Part shown: positions 55,996 through 64,000 of the stretch, piece by piece
How the letters are laid out: each line of letters starts with the position of its first letter
Position numbering within the stretch: position 1 is the first letter of the stretch
Source: Flavobacterium plurextorum
Lineage (GTDB): Bacteria; Bacteroidota; Bacteroidia; Flavobacteriales; Flavobacteriaceae
Assembly: GCF_002217395.1 (NCBI RefSeq)
Contig: NZ_MUHD01000014.1
Span: 341,643-405,642, forward strand
Direction: 5' to 3'
Length of the DNA stretch: 64,000 nt
Program-made: the position numbers and the translations under genes
The notes under the pieces: generated by a model
Seen by the model: the letters and a program-made list of their open reading frames with translations, nothing else
Database searches by the model: none
Told to the model about the DNA's origin: nothing

Positions 55996-57018
55996 ATGAA
56001 TGAGAATTTAGATCCAACGACCAAAGGATATAACCCAGAAGAATTAGATCTTGAAAAAAGATTGCGCCCATTGTCATTTGATGACTTTGCTGGACAAGAT
56101 CAGGTTTTAGAAAACTTAAAAGTTTTTGTTGCTGCTGCAAATCAACGTGGCGAAGCGCTTGATCATGCTTTGTTTCATGGACCTCCTGGACTTGGAAAAA
56201 CTACTTTAGCAAATATTCTGGCAAATGAATTGGAGGTAGGGATCAAGATTACATCTGGACCTGTGTTAGATAAGCCAGGTGATTTAGCTGGATTGTTAAC
56301 AAATCTGGATGAAAGAGATGTTTTGTTCATAGATGAAATTCATCGTTTGAGCCCTATAGTTGAAGAATATTTATATTCGGCAATGGAAGATTTCAAGATC
56401 GATATTATGATCGAATCTGGTCCAAATGCTAGAACCGTACAAATCAATTTGAACCCTTTTACTTTGATTGGAGCGACAACTCGTTCGGGATTGTTAACGG
56501 CTCCAATGAGAGCTCGTTTTGGGATTTCATCTCGATTACAATATTATTCTACTGAACTTTTGACAACAATTGTCGAAAGAAGTGCAGGGATATTAAAAAT
56601 GCCTATAGATCTTGAAGCGGCAATCGAAATTGCAGGCCGAAGCCGAGGAACTCCTCGTATTGCAAATGCATTATTGCGACGAGTTCGTGACTTTGCGCAG
56701 ATAAAAGGTAACGGAACTATTGATATTGAGATTTCTCGTTACGCGTTAAAAGCTTTAAACGTTGATGCTCATGGTTTAGATGAAATGGATAATAAAATAT
56801 TATTGACTATTATCAATAAGTTTAAAGGTGGGCCGGTAGGTCTTTCTACTTTGGCAACAGCTGTATCTGAAAGCAGTGAGACTATAGAAGAAGTCTATGA
56901 ACCTTTTTTAATTCAAGAAGGATTTATTATGCGTACGCCTCGTGGACGTGAAGTTACTGATAAGGCATATAAACATTTAGGTAAAATAAATACAAATATT
57001 CAAGGAGGTTTGTTTTAG
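55996..57018 (+). CDS. ruvB: Holliday junction helicase RuvB
   Basis: A 340-residue AAA+ motor that drives branch migration with RuvA. Walker [11 protein letters not shown], Walker B LFIDEIHR, sensor region [18 protein letters not shown] and the C-terminal winged helix with [16 protein letters not shown] are present. A -7-like TATCTTTG (55984-55991) is only 5 bases before the ATG, so the mRNA might be almost leaderless unless another promoter is used. P450 starts 5 bases after the stop. Confidence 0.97.
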   Translation: MNENLDPTTKGYNPEELDLEKRLRPLSFDDFAGQDQVLENLKVFVAAANQRGEALDHALFHGPPGLGKTTLANILANELEVGIKITSGPVLDKPGDLAGLLTNLDERDVLFIDEIHRLSPIVEEYLYSAMEDFKIDIMIESGPNARTVQINLNPFTLIGATTRSGLLTAPMRARFGISSRLQYYSTELLTTIVERSAGILKMPIDLEAAIEIAGRSRGTPRIANALLRRVRDFAQIKGNGTIDIEISRYALKALNVDAHGLDEMDNKILLTIINKFKGGPVGLSTLATAVSESSETIEEVYEPFLIQEGFIMRTPRGREVTDKAYKHLGKINTNIQGGLF

Positions 57019-57023
57019 CTGTT

Positions 57024-58373
57024 ATGTCTAATAATGTAAAATATAATTACCCAAATAAATTATCAATTGGTCGATTTTTTAAAGATGCTGAGGGAGTTCG
57101 AAGAAATCCAATTCCTTTTCATAAAAAGTATTTTGAGAAATTTGGTGACTCTTTTTCTATTAGAATTGGTTTCTCAAAACATATCATTTTGTCGAGAGAT
57201 AATGAAATTGCACAATATATTTTAGTTAAGAATCAAAAGAATTACAACAAATCGAAGTTTCAATCTGTATATCTTTCCAAGTATTTAGGGAAAGGTCTTT
57301 TAACCAGCGATGGTGATTTTTGGTTAAAACAAAGACGTCTTATCCAACCTGCATTTCATAAACAAAAAATGAATCAATTGGTTGACAATATGAATACAGC
57401 TATTATTGTAGAATTGGATAATTTAATTGAAGATAAGTCAATAGATCTTTTCCCAATTATGAGTAATCTGGCTTTTAATGTTGTTGCGAAATCTTTGTTT
57501 CAATTATCAACTGCAGAAAATAAATTCGAGCGAATTAAATTTATCATTGAGGAAGTTCAGAATTTTTTAATCAAGGAAATTAGACTTCCGCATAAAGCTT
57601 GGTGGTTCTCAATGAGTGGCCAAGTAAAAAATCATCTCAAGTTAGCCGAAGAGAATAATAGTATTATTCGTGAAATTATCGAGGAAAGAAAAGCTTCAAA
57701 GGAAGAGATAAATGATTTATTGAATATGCTTTTAGAAACTAGATATGAAGATACTGGTGAAAGCATGTCTGTGGAACAATTAATTGATGAAATTAAAGTT
57801 TTGTTTATTGCGGGACATGAAACGACTGCAAATGCTTTAACATTTACACTTCATTTGTTAGGCAGTAATCCAAAAGTGCAGCAAAAGGTTTTTGAAGAAA
57901 TTAGTCAAATTGAATCGCAAACTGACAATGTGATAGAACAACTTCAAAAAATGACCTATTTGAATGCCGTTTTAAACGAATCTATGCGTTTATATCCGCC
58001 AGCTTGGATTACAGACAGACAGAATCTTGAAGATGATTCTCTTGGCTTGTTTAAAATAAAGAAAGACACGCTGATAGGAGTTTCTTTTTATGAATTGCAC
58101 CGTAATCCTAAATATTGGAATGATCCAGATGAATTAATTCCTGAACGATTTTTGGGGGAGCAAAGAAAGGAATCAATGAAATATTTTTATCCTTTTGGAG
58201 CTGGACCAAGAATGTGTATTGGGACTGGATTTGCTATTTACGAAATGTGTCTTACGATATCGCAAATTGTAAAAATGTATTTCATTAAATCTAATGACGA
58301 CGTAATTCAATTTAATCCGTTGATTACTTTAAAACCTGTTAATGTTAAAGTTTCATTCTCTAAAAGATGCTGA
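57024..58373 (+). CDS. Cytochrome P450
   Basis: A 449-residue soluble P450. The I-helix oxygen-activation motif is AGHETTA, the K-helix ExxR is in [12 protein letters not shown], and the heme-binding loop is [16 protein letters not shown] with the proximal Cys. The proline-rich hinge is not clear at the N-terminus and no membrane anchor is seen. Substrate unknown; the sequence style recalls CYP102/CYP4-like bacterial P450s. Packed between ruvB and queG, overlapping queG by 7 bases. Confidence 0.95.
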   Translation: MSNNVKYNYPNKLSIGRFFKDAEGVRRNPIPFHKKYFEKFGDSFSIRIGFSKHIILSRDNEIAQYILVKNQKNYNKSKFQSVYLSKYLGKGLLTSDGDFWLKQRRLIQPAFHKQKMNQLVDNMNTAIIVELDNLIEDKSIDLFPIMSNLAFNVVAKSLFQLSTAENKFERIKFIIEEVQNFLIKEIRLPHKAWWFSMSGQVKNHLKLAEENNSIIREIIEERKASKEEINDLLNMLLETRYEDTGESMSVEQLIDEIKVLFIAGHETTANALTFTLHLLGSNPKVQQKVFEEISQIESQTDNVIEQLQKMTYLNAVLNESMRLYPPAWITDRQNLEDDSLGLFKIKKDTLIGVSFYELHRNPKYWNDPDELIPERFLGEQRKESMKYFYPFGAGPRMCIGTGFAIYEMCLTISQIVKMYFIKSNDDVIQFNPLITLKPVNVKVSFSKRC

Positions 58374-59293
58374 TTAATTCTAAAGAGACATATTCAAAAT
58401 TTATTAAATCAGAAGCTAAACGACTTGGTTTTATTTCATGCGGAATATCGAAAGCTGGTTTTTTAGAAGAAGAAGCTCCACGACTTGAGAAATATCTGAA
58501 AAACAACTATAATGGTCAAATGACCTATATGGAAAATCATTTTGATAAGAGACTTGATCCAACTTTATTGGTTGATGATGCAAAAAGTGTCGTCTCTCTT
58601 TTACTTAATTACTATCCTTCAGAAGTTCAAAATGAGGAAAGTTTTAAAATTTCTAAATACGCCTACGGTCAGGATTATCATTTTGTGATAAAAGAAAAAT
58701 TAAAGGAATTTCTTCATTCAATTCAAGAAAATATTGGTGAAGTTTCTGGTCGCGCTTTTGTTGATTCAGCACCAGTTTTGGATAAGGCCTGGGCTGCGAA
58801 AAGTGGTTTAGGATGGATTGGAAAAAGCAGTAATTTAATAACTCAAAAAGTAGGTTCTTTTTATTTTATAGCAGAACTTATCTTAGATTTAGAGTTAGAA
58901 TATGACTACGCAGTAACAGATCATTGTGGTTCTTGTACAGCTTGTATCGATGCTTGTCCTACACAAGCTATAGTTGCTCCATATGTGGTTGATGGCAGTA
59001 AATGCATATCTTATTACACTATTGAATTAAAAGAAAATATTCCCTATGAAATGAAAGGGAAATTTGATGAATGGATGTTTGGATGTGACACTTGTCAAGA
59101 TGTTTGTCCTTGGAATCGATTTTCAAAACCACATTCAGAGCCATTGTTTAATTCAAATCCTGAATTACTTTCTTTCTCTAAAAAAGATTGGCTTGAAATT
59201 ACCGAAGAAACTTTTCGGTTAGTCTTCAAAAATTCGCCTATAAAAAGAACCAAATTTGATGGACTTAAGCGAAATATAAATTTTCTAAAATAA
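58367..59293 (+). CDS. queG: Epoxyqueuosine reductase QueG
   Basis: A 308-residue cobalamin-dependent enzyme for the last step of queuosine synthesis on tRNA. Iron-sulfur motifs are [16 protein letters not shown] and [11 protein letters not shown]. Catalytic and substrate segments include [29 protein letters not shown] and WIGKSSNLI. It lacks the C-terminal HEAT-repeat extension seen in some QueG. It overlaps the P450 gene by 7 bases. Confidence 0.95.
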   Translation: MLINSKETYSKFIKSEAKRLGFISCGISKAGFLEEEAPRLEKYLKNNYNGQMTYMENHFDKRLDPTLLVDDAKSVVSLLLNYYPSEVQNEESFKISKYAYGQDYHFVIKEKLKEFLHSIQENIGEVSGRAFVDSAPVLDKAWAAKSGLGWIGKSSNLITQKVGSFYFIAELILDLELEYDYAVTDHCGSCTACIDACPTQAIVAPYVVDGSKCISYYTIELKENIPYEMKGKFDEWMFGCDTCQDVCPWNRFSKPHSEPLFNSNPELLSFSKKDWLEITEETFRLVFKNSPIKRTKFDGLKRNINFLK

Positions 59294-59843
59294 ATTTATT
59301 TTTTTCCTTTTTAAACTTCCTTATTGAAATTTTATTTCATATAATTTTTATACGCACAATATTGAATATCAATTTGTTAAGTGTGTTTTGTTTCTTTTTG
59401 CGTTTTGTGTTTTGTAAGATAATTTTACGGATTAATCACTTAGGCTTTGGTATGCTGTTTTTTCTGTAAAATTTTAAGAATTTTCTGCTGTTTTGTTATT
59501 GAATTGTTATGTTTTTAAAATTTTAAGGTTAATTTGTTTTGAAGAATTATGCATTTCAACGTTTTTCCGAGTAGTTTATCGACTAATGTAGTTAGTATTG
59601 AGGGCTTTGTATACTTTCGCGGCACCAAATTTACTTAACTAACCCCCAAAGACATTGTGTCTTGAACCTAATATATTATGGCTCAAACGCTTTACCATTT
59701 TTTATGTGATTTTGAAAAGTTCTTTTTCAATTGTCAAAAATCCGTTTACATCATTTTTTCGTATTTATATTATAATCTGAAAGCCAAATTTGGTTTTTCA
59801 GCTTCCAAGTTTTCTATTCTCCCAACTAATACCCTGTTTGTCT
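59294..59843. other. 550-base non-coding region before the surface protein gene
   Basis: No gene is supported. It is very AT-rich. There is a TACTTTCG sequence near 59610-59620 resembling a -7 box but without a well-placed TTG, a short AAGAC/GTCTT hairpin at about 59649-59663, and an imperfect hairpin around CCAAATTTGG at about 59777-59801. A long 5' leader for the surface protein gene is likely. Confidence 0.45.
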
Positions 59844-62800
59844 ATGCGTAACTTTACTTTTAATGTATCTAGTTTTGTTAGGTCAAGTTTTTTTCTTTTA
59901 TTATTTCTGTTAGTATCATTAAGTTCTGTTGCTCAGGTTTGTGGTACACCTGGAGGTGATGGCCCTATAGCGATAACAGGCTCTGTAAATACTTATTTCC
60001 CAATTAGTGGTGATATTAATTTAAATGCTGGGGCTCAGGCAATTTTATTGGCGGCATCTCCAGGATCAGATGGTAAAGGAAACAACTTTGGTACGATTCC
60101 GATTTCTGCTGGAGATCTGATTTTGATTATTCAGATGCAAGATGCAACAATTGATTATAGTGACAATCCACTGTATGGATCTGGAACAACAAATAGTGGT
60201 AAAGACCTTTTAGGGGGTACTGGCTTTCTAAATATTAATAATACGGGGATTTTTGAGTATGTTATTGCGACAAATAATGTTCCACTTGCAGGAGGAAATC
60301 TAACTTTTAAAGGAACAGGTTCCAATGGCGGTGTTCGAAATAGTTTTTTTAATGCAAAAGCAACAACAACTAGAGGACAGAGAACATTTCAAATCGTTAG
60401 AGTACCCCAATATTCTAATTTAACTTTAAATTCGATTATTACAACTCCACCTTTTAATGGTGTTGCAGGAGGTGTAATTGCTTTTAATGTTTCTGGGACT
60501 TTTAATTTTAACGGCAATATAATTGATGGGTCAGCAAGAGGATTTAGGGGAGGTTACAGCCCAGTAGCAACGACTGGTGTAAATAATGATTTAACTTATG
60601 TCGGTGCCTCAGATAATACTGCAATTTCAGGTAAAGGAGAAGGAATTGCTGGTACACCAAGATACATGTGGGATGGTTTTAGTCAAGTTGATAATGGAGC
60701 TGCTAATGAAGGATTACCGGGAGGATCTTCAGGTAGAGGAGCTCCTGCAAATGCAGGTGGTGGAGGAAATGATCATAATTCCGGCGGCGGCGGCGGCGGA
60801 AATGGTGGATTTGGAGGTTTAGGAGGTAAAGGTTGGCAAGGCGGCGGCGGCGCTACAAGTCCTAGAACTGGAGGAGGAAGACCAGGTTTTACTTCTTTTA
60901 AGACACCAGAACCAGAACTGACTCGACTAATTATGGGAGGCGGTGGTGGAGCCGGTGATGCTAATAACGCTATAAATGGAGTTAAAGGAGGAGTTGGTGG
61001 AGCTATAATTCTTATTAATGCGGGTAATATTCAAGGAACTGGAACTATTAAAGCAAACGGAGGAGAAGGAGCACCAGGTTCGTACGCAGGAGCGCCAGAT
61101 GGAGCAGGTGGTGGTGGAGCTGGAGGAAGCGTTTTTTTAAATATTTCGAATACTAATACTATTGCCACAAATGTTACTATTGAGGCGAATGGAGGAAAGG
61201 GAGGTAATACACTTAATGACTTAGGAAATTCACATGGACCAGGTGGTGGTGGTGGTGGTGGAATTATTAGATATAATGTTCCAGGAACAGGAGTAACGAT
61301 AAATCCTTCCGTTACTGCTGGTGCCTCTGGTAAAACAGATAACGGCAGTGTTAATGGAGTAGATCATGGTGCGCAACCAGGTGAAGCTGGATCTGTAAAA
61401 TCATTTATTTCTTCTGATGTGCCCCCTAATTTACAAGTAAATGCAAGTTGTTTCCCTATTTTGGAGACAACAGTAAAGGCATTAACAACGAGTGAAGTAT
61501 GTGGTTCGATTGGTGAGAAAGTTACATATGAGATTCAAATAAAGAATACTGGAGCAGGAAATGCAGCTGGAGTTTTATTAGATTTCTCTTTTCCAGCAAA
61601 TATTGAATTTGATGCTGCAACAGCATCTTATTCAACGGAGGCTTCAGGTCCTTCTGGGGCTTTGTCTAGTATAGGCTCGGCTAATAATCCTTTAATTGGA
61701 AATTTTAATATTGCACAAAACGGAGTTGTCACTATAACTTTAGTTGGAAGAATATCAGGTACAATTGCTGCAGGGAAACATAGTTCTAGTGCGCAAGCTC
61801 AGTACTTAGATCCAACCCGCAGGCTGGATGCTAATAGAAAAATAACTGCTGCTATAAATGGATATGGTACAGTAAATAAAAAATATGAAGGAGCGAACCA
61901 AGCAGATGTTCCGGGAACAAATTTTAATGGCATTGGTTCAACAATAATAGTTGATGATATTACAATTTTGGCACTGCCAGCAGCTCCAACAGTTAATACA
62001 ACTCAGGGAAATTGTACAACTCCAACTGGAACTATAACGGTTACAGCACCTGCTAATGGTCCGAGCGTAAGTTATACTTTAACAGGAACAAATCCAGTAA
62101 CTGCACCAACAAGTAATGCAACTGGTGTTTTTCCTGGCTTGGTATCAGGAACTTATCAAGTAACCACAACCAATTCACAGGGATGTACTTCGCTTCCAAC
62201 TACAGGAATACAGATTATTGCGGTTCCAGGAGCTCCAACAACCACTGGTGTTTCAATGTGTGTTGGGGACTCGGGATCATTAAAGGCTACTTCTTGTTCT
62301 AGTAATTTTGTAAATTCTGGAACTACAATATCAGGAGCGTGGAATAGAGATACAGATCCTACAGCTTTAAGACCTACTACTAGTATGATTAATTCTGGTA
62401 CTTGTGGGTTTGATATTAGTATTATTAGAAATTACGTTGCCATTCCTTTCCAAGTAAGTGTTTCTGGGAATTATATATTAGAGATGAATGCTAGTAATAA
62501 TGCTGATCCTATGGGGTATATTGTTTCTGGAGCTTTTGTACCAGGTAGTTGTTCAACAGGTAATTGGATTAAAGGAGATGATGACAGCGCAGGAAATAGG
62601 CTCCCTCGTTTAGGCGTTGGCTCGGGTCAAGGAATTATGACTTTATACGCTGGAACTACTTATACTTTAATATCTACTACTTATGCAAGTGGTACAGGTA
62701 ATATTTCAGGTACTTTTTCTTGGTTAGTAACATCTAGACCAAACGGAGGTGAGATCATGTTGCAGACTCCCGGAACAATAAATTGGTACAAAGAAGCATC

Positions 62801-64000
62801 TGGAGGTACATCAATAGCTTCTGGAAATTCTTTTGATCCTGTAGGAGCTCCAAATTCAGGTGTAGCAAATAGAACAACACCTATATCGACTATTTTTTAT
62901 GCGGAGTGTTCTAATAATCCGGGTTGCAGAACAGCAACGAATTTTGTCATTAATGCAAAACCTACTGTAACAGCAGTCTCTACTGGATCACGATGTGATT
63001 CAGGAGAAGTAACTTTGGGAGCAACAGCTTCATCAGGAACAATCAATTGGTATACTGCAGCGACAGGAGGAACTATAGTAGCGACAGGTACAAGTTATAA
63101 AACACCAAGTTTATCTACAACTACAGATTATTATGTAGAGGCGGTAGCTAATGGTTGTACTTCTACAGCTAGAACTAAAGTTACAGCAACAGTAAATACG
63201 ACACCAACAATTATTAGTACAACTCCTAGATCAGGATGTGCAGGAGAAACAGTTACTTTGTCTGCATCAGCCTCGGCTGGGACAATCAACTGGTATAGCA
63301 ATGTGACAGGTGGAATCTCGTTAGGAACAGGTACAAGTTTTACTACACCGAATTTATCTGCAACTACTACTTATTATGTAGATGCTACTAGTAATAATTG
63401 TACTACCGGATCTAGAGTTGCAGTAGCAGCTACAGTAAATCCGCTTCCAACAGCATATGCGGTTACAGGTGGTGGAACATATTGTACAGGAGGAACAGGA
63501 TTTGCAGTTGGATTAAGTAATTCAGATAGTGGAGTAAGTTATCAATTACAATTAGGAGGGTCTAATAGTGGAATTGCTGTTACGGGAACTGGTAATGCGA
63601 TCAGTTTTGGAACAAAAACAACGGCAGGAACTTATACTGTGATTGCTACTAATACTGGAACATCTTGTACTGCAACAATGACAGGAAGTGCTGTTATTAC
63701 TATAAGTACTATCCCATTAGCCCCAGGAGTCGGCACTATAACACATCCAACTTGTACAGTTGCTACAGGAAGTGTTGTATTGAGTGGTCTTCCATCAGGA
63801 AATTGGACGATCAACCCAGGAAATATTACAGGAAGTACAACTTCTACAACTATTTCAGGATTAACAGCTGGAACTACCTATAACTTTACAGTAACAAACG
63901 CTGCAGGCTGTACTTCACCTGCATCAGGTAATGTTGTGATCAATCCACAACCAGCCACACCATTAGCCCCAGGAGTCGGCACTATAACACATCCAACTTG
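59844..64000 (+). CDS. Very large secreted glycine-rich, Ig-like repeat surface protein (partial)
   Basis: The ATG at 59844 opens a frame that stays open to the window edge (at least 1385 residues); the C-terminus is missing. N-terminal hydrophobic signal peptide (SFFLLLFLLVSLSSVAQ) precedes a beta-rich domain. Residues about 285-475 are glycine-rich with poly-Gly tracts. Residues about 540-700 resemble a DUF11-like domain (GEKVTYEIQIKNTGAGNAAG). From about 1030, Ig-like repeats have GTINWYTAATGG and GTINWYSNVTGG. The last part is an 82-residue repeat. Likely a type IX secretion adhesin or motility-type surface protein, though no C-terminal sorting domain is visible. Confidence 0.88.
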   Translation, partial: MRNFTFNVSSFVRSSFFLLLFLLVSLSSVAQVCGTPGGDGPIAITGSVNTYFPISGDINLNAGAQAILLAASPGSDGKGNNFGTIPISAGDLILIIQMQDATIDYSDNPLYGSGTTNSGKDLLGGTGFLNINNTGIFEYVIATNNVPLAGGNLTFKGTGSNGGVRNSFFNAKATTTRGQRTFQIVRVPQYSNLTLNSIITTPPFNGVAGGVIAFNVSGTFNFNGNIIDGSARGFRGGYSPVATTGVNNDLTYVGASDNTAISGKGEGIAGTPRYMWDGFSQVDNGAANEGLPGGSSGRGAPANAGGGGNDHNSGGGGGGNGGFGGLGGKGWQGGGGATSPRTGGGRPGFTSFKTPEPELTRLIMGGGGGAGDANNAINGVKGGVGGAIILINAGNIQGTGTIKANGGEGAPGSYAGAPDGAGGGGAGGSVFLNISNTNTIATNVTIEANGGKGGNTLNDLGNSHGPGGGGGGGIIRYNVPGTGVTINPSVTAGASGKTDNGSVNGVDHGAQPGEAGSVKSFISSDVPPNLQVNASCFPILETTVKALTTSEVCGSIGEKVTYEIQIKNTGAGNAAGVLLDFSFPANIEFDAATASYSTEASGPSGALSSIGSANNPLIGNFNIAQNGVVTITLVGRISGTIAAGKHSSSAQAQYLDPTRRLDANRKITAAINGYGTVNKKYEGANQADVPGTNFNGIGSTIIVDDITILALPAAPTVNTTQGNCTTPTGTITVTAPANGPSVSYTLTGTNPVTAPTSNATGVFPGLVSGTYQVTTTNSQGCTSLPTTGIQIIAVPGAPTTTGVSMCVGDSGSLKATSCSSNFVNSGTTISGAWNRDTDPTALRPTTSMINSGTCGFDISIIRNYVAIPFQVSVSGNYILEMNASNNADPMGYIVSGAFVPGSCSTGNWIKGDDDSAGNRLPRLGVGSGQGIMTLYAGTTYTLISTTYASGTGNISGTFSWLVTSRPNGGEIMLQTPGTINWYKEASGGTSIASGNSFDPVGAPNSGVANRTTPISTIFYAECSNNPGCRTATNFVINAKPTVTAVSTGSRCDSGEVTLGATASSGTINWYTAATGGTIVATGTSYKTPSLSTTTDYYVEAVANGCTSTARTKVTATVNTTPTIISTTPRSGCAGETVTLSASASAGTINWYSNVTGGISLGTGTSFTTPNLSATTTYYVDATSNNCTTGSRVAVAATVNPLPTAYAVTGGGTYCTGGTGFAVGLSNSDSGVSYQLQLGGSNSGIAVTGTGNAISFGTKTTAGTYTVIATNTGTSCTATMTGSAVITISTIPLAPGVGTITHPTCTVATGSVVLSGLPSGNWTINPGNITGSTTSTTISGLTAGTTYNFTVTNAAGCTSPASGNVVINPQPATPLAPGVGTITHPT
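63714..64000 (+). repeat. Start of a tandem 246-bp (82-residue) coding repeat
   Basis: The 41 bases at 63714-63754 recur exactly at 63960-64000, a period of 246 bp. The unit begins LAPGVGTITHPTC, contains GNWTINPGNITGS and AGTTYNFTVTNAAGCTS, and looks like an Ig/FN3-type domain. Identity at DNA level suggests recent duplication and more copies beyond the window. Confidence 0.85.

Noticed and set aside
57024..58373. P450 as part of a natural-product cluster
   Set aside because: Neighbours are ruvB and queG; no synthase, transporter or tailoring gene is present.
60598..60822. ORF of 74 codons in the glycine-rich region
   Set aside because: It is in a different frame inside the large surface protein gene and only reflects the GGC/GGA repeats.
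63712..64000. Repeat at the window end as a CRISPR or mobile element
   Set aside because: The repeat is in frame within a protein-coding gene, with a 246-bp period and domain-like translation.

Overview
The window looks like a chromosomal segment of a Bacteroidota bacterium, most probably a Flavobacterium. The reasons are low GC content, genes without strong Shine-Dalgarno sites, promoters of the Bacteroidota type (TTG about 17-21 bp upstream of TAnnTTTG), an alternative complex III operon in the flavobacterial order, many small AT-rich palindromic intergenic repeats, and family variants typical of flavobacteria. No prophage, insertion sequence or CRISPR array is visible.

Layout. 0-5 kb: a sensor kinase, a flavin reductase, a DUF3127 OB-fold protein with an SSB-like tail, Aat, and a MOSC protein. 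4.4-12 kb (minus strand): a thiamin operon thiS-thiC-tenI-like-thiD-thiE-thiG-thiH-thiF behind a TPP riboswitch, with a frameshifted GxxExxY gene between thiG and thiH. 12-16 kb: Tag glycosylase, a lipocalin-like lipoprotein, a queuosine-precursor transporter and an M3 peptidase. 16-19 kb (minus): rplM-rpsI and rpsB-tsf, both preceded by structured leaders. 19-27 kb: two Tat-type ferritin-like proteins, a LacI regulator, two unrecognised secreted proteins and polA. 27.4-30.7 kb: an OmpR-type two-component system flanked by three paralogous small secreted lysine-rich proteins; the promoters on either side share the same tandem 11-bp-spaced operator. 30.7-38 kb: a metallophosphoesterase, a cysteine-less thioredoxin-fold protein, a polysaccharide deacetylase, a large DUF2723 membrane protein, two tandem tRNA-Gln transcription units and a universal stress protein. 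38-42.7 kb: rimP-nusA-infB behind a terminator-like leader hairpin. 42.7-43.8 kb: 1.1 kb with no convincing gene. 44-56 kb: SPOR protein, then actABCDEF and cytochrome c oxidase subunits II and I, the respiratory core. 56-59.3 kb: ruvB, a cytochrome P450 and queG. 59.8 kb to the end: the 5' part of a very large glycine-rich, Ig-like repeat surface protein that runs off the window.

How it fits together. Quinol is oxidised by alternative complex III (Act), which passes electrons to the A-type oxidase encoded directly downstream. The thiamin operon is complete for thiazole synthesis and TPP-controlled. Queuosine appears twice (transporter and QueG). The most promising little-described element is the two-component/small basic protein locus at 27.5-30.6 kb. 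Other points of interest are the SSB-like tail on the DUF3127 protein, structured leaders before rplM, rpsB and rimP, histidine-rich segments in ActF and oxidase subunit I, and several families of dispersed palindromes. All calls come from reading the sequence; no database search was run.
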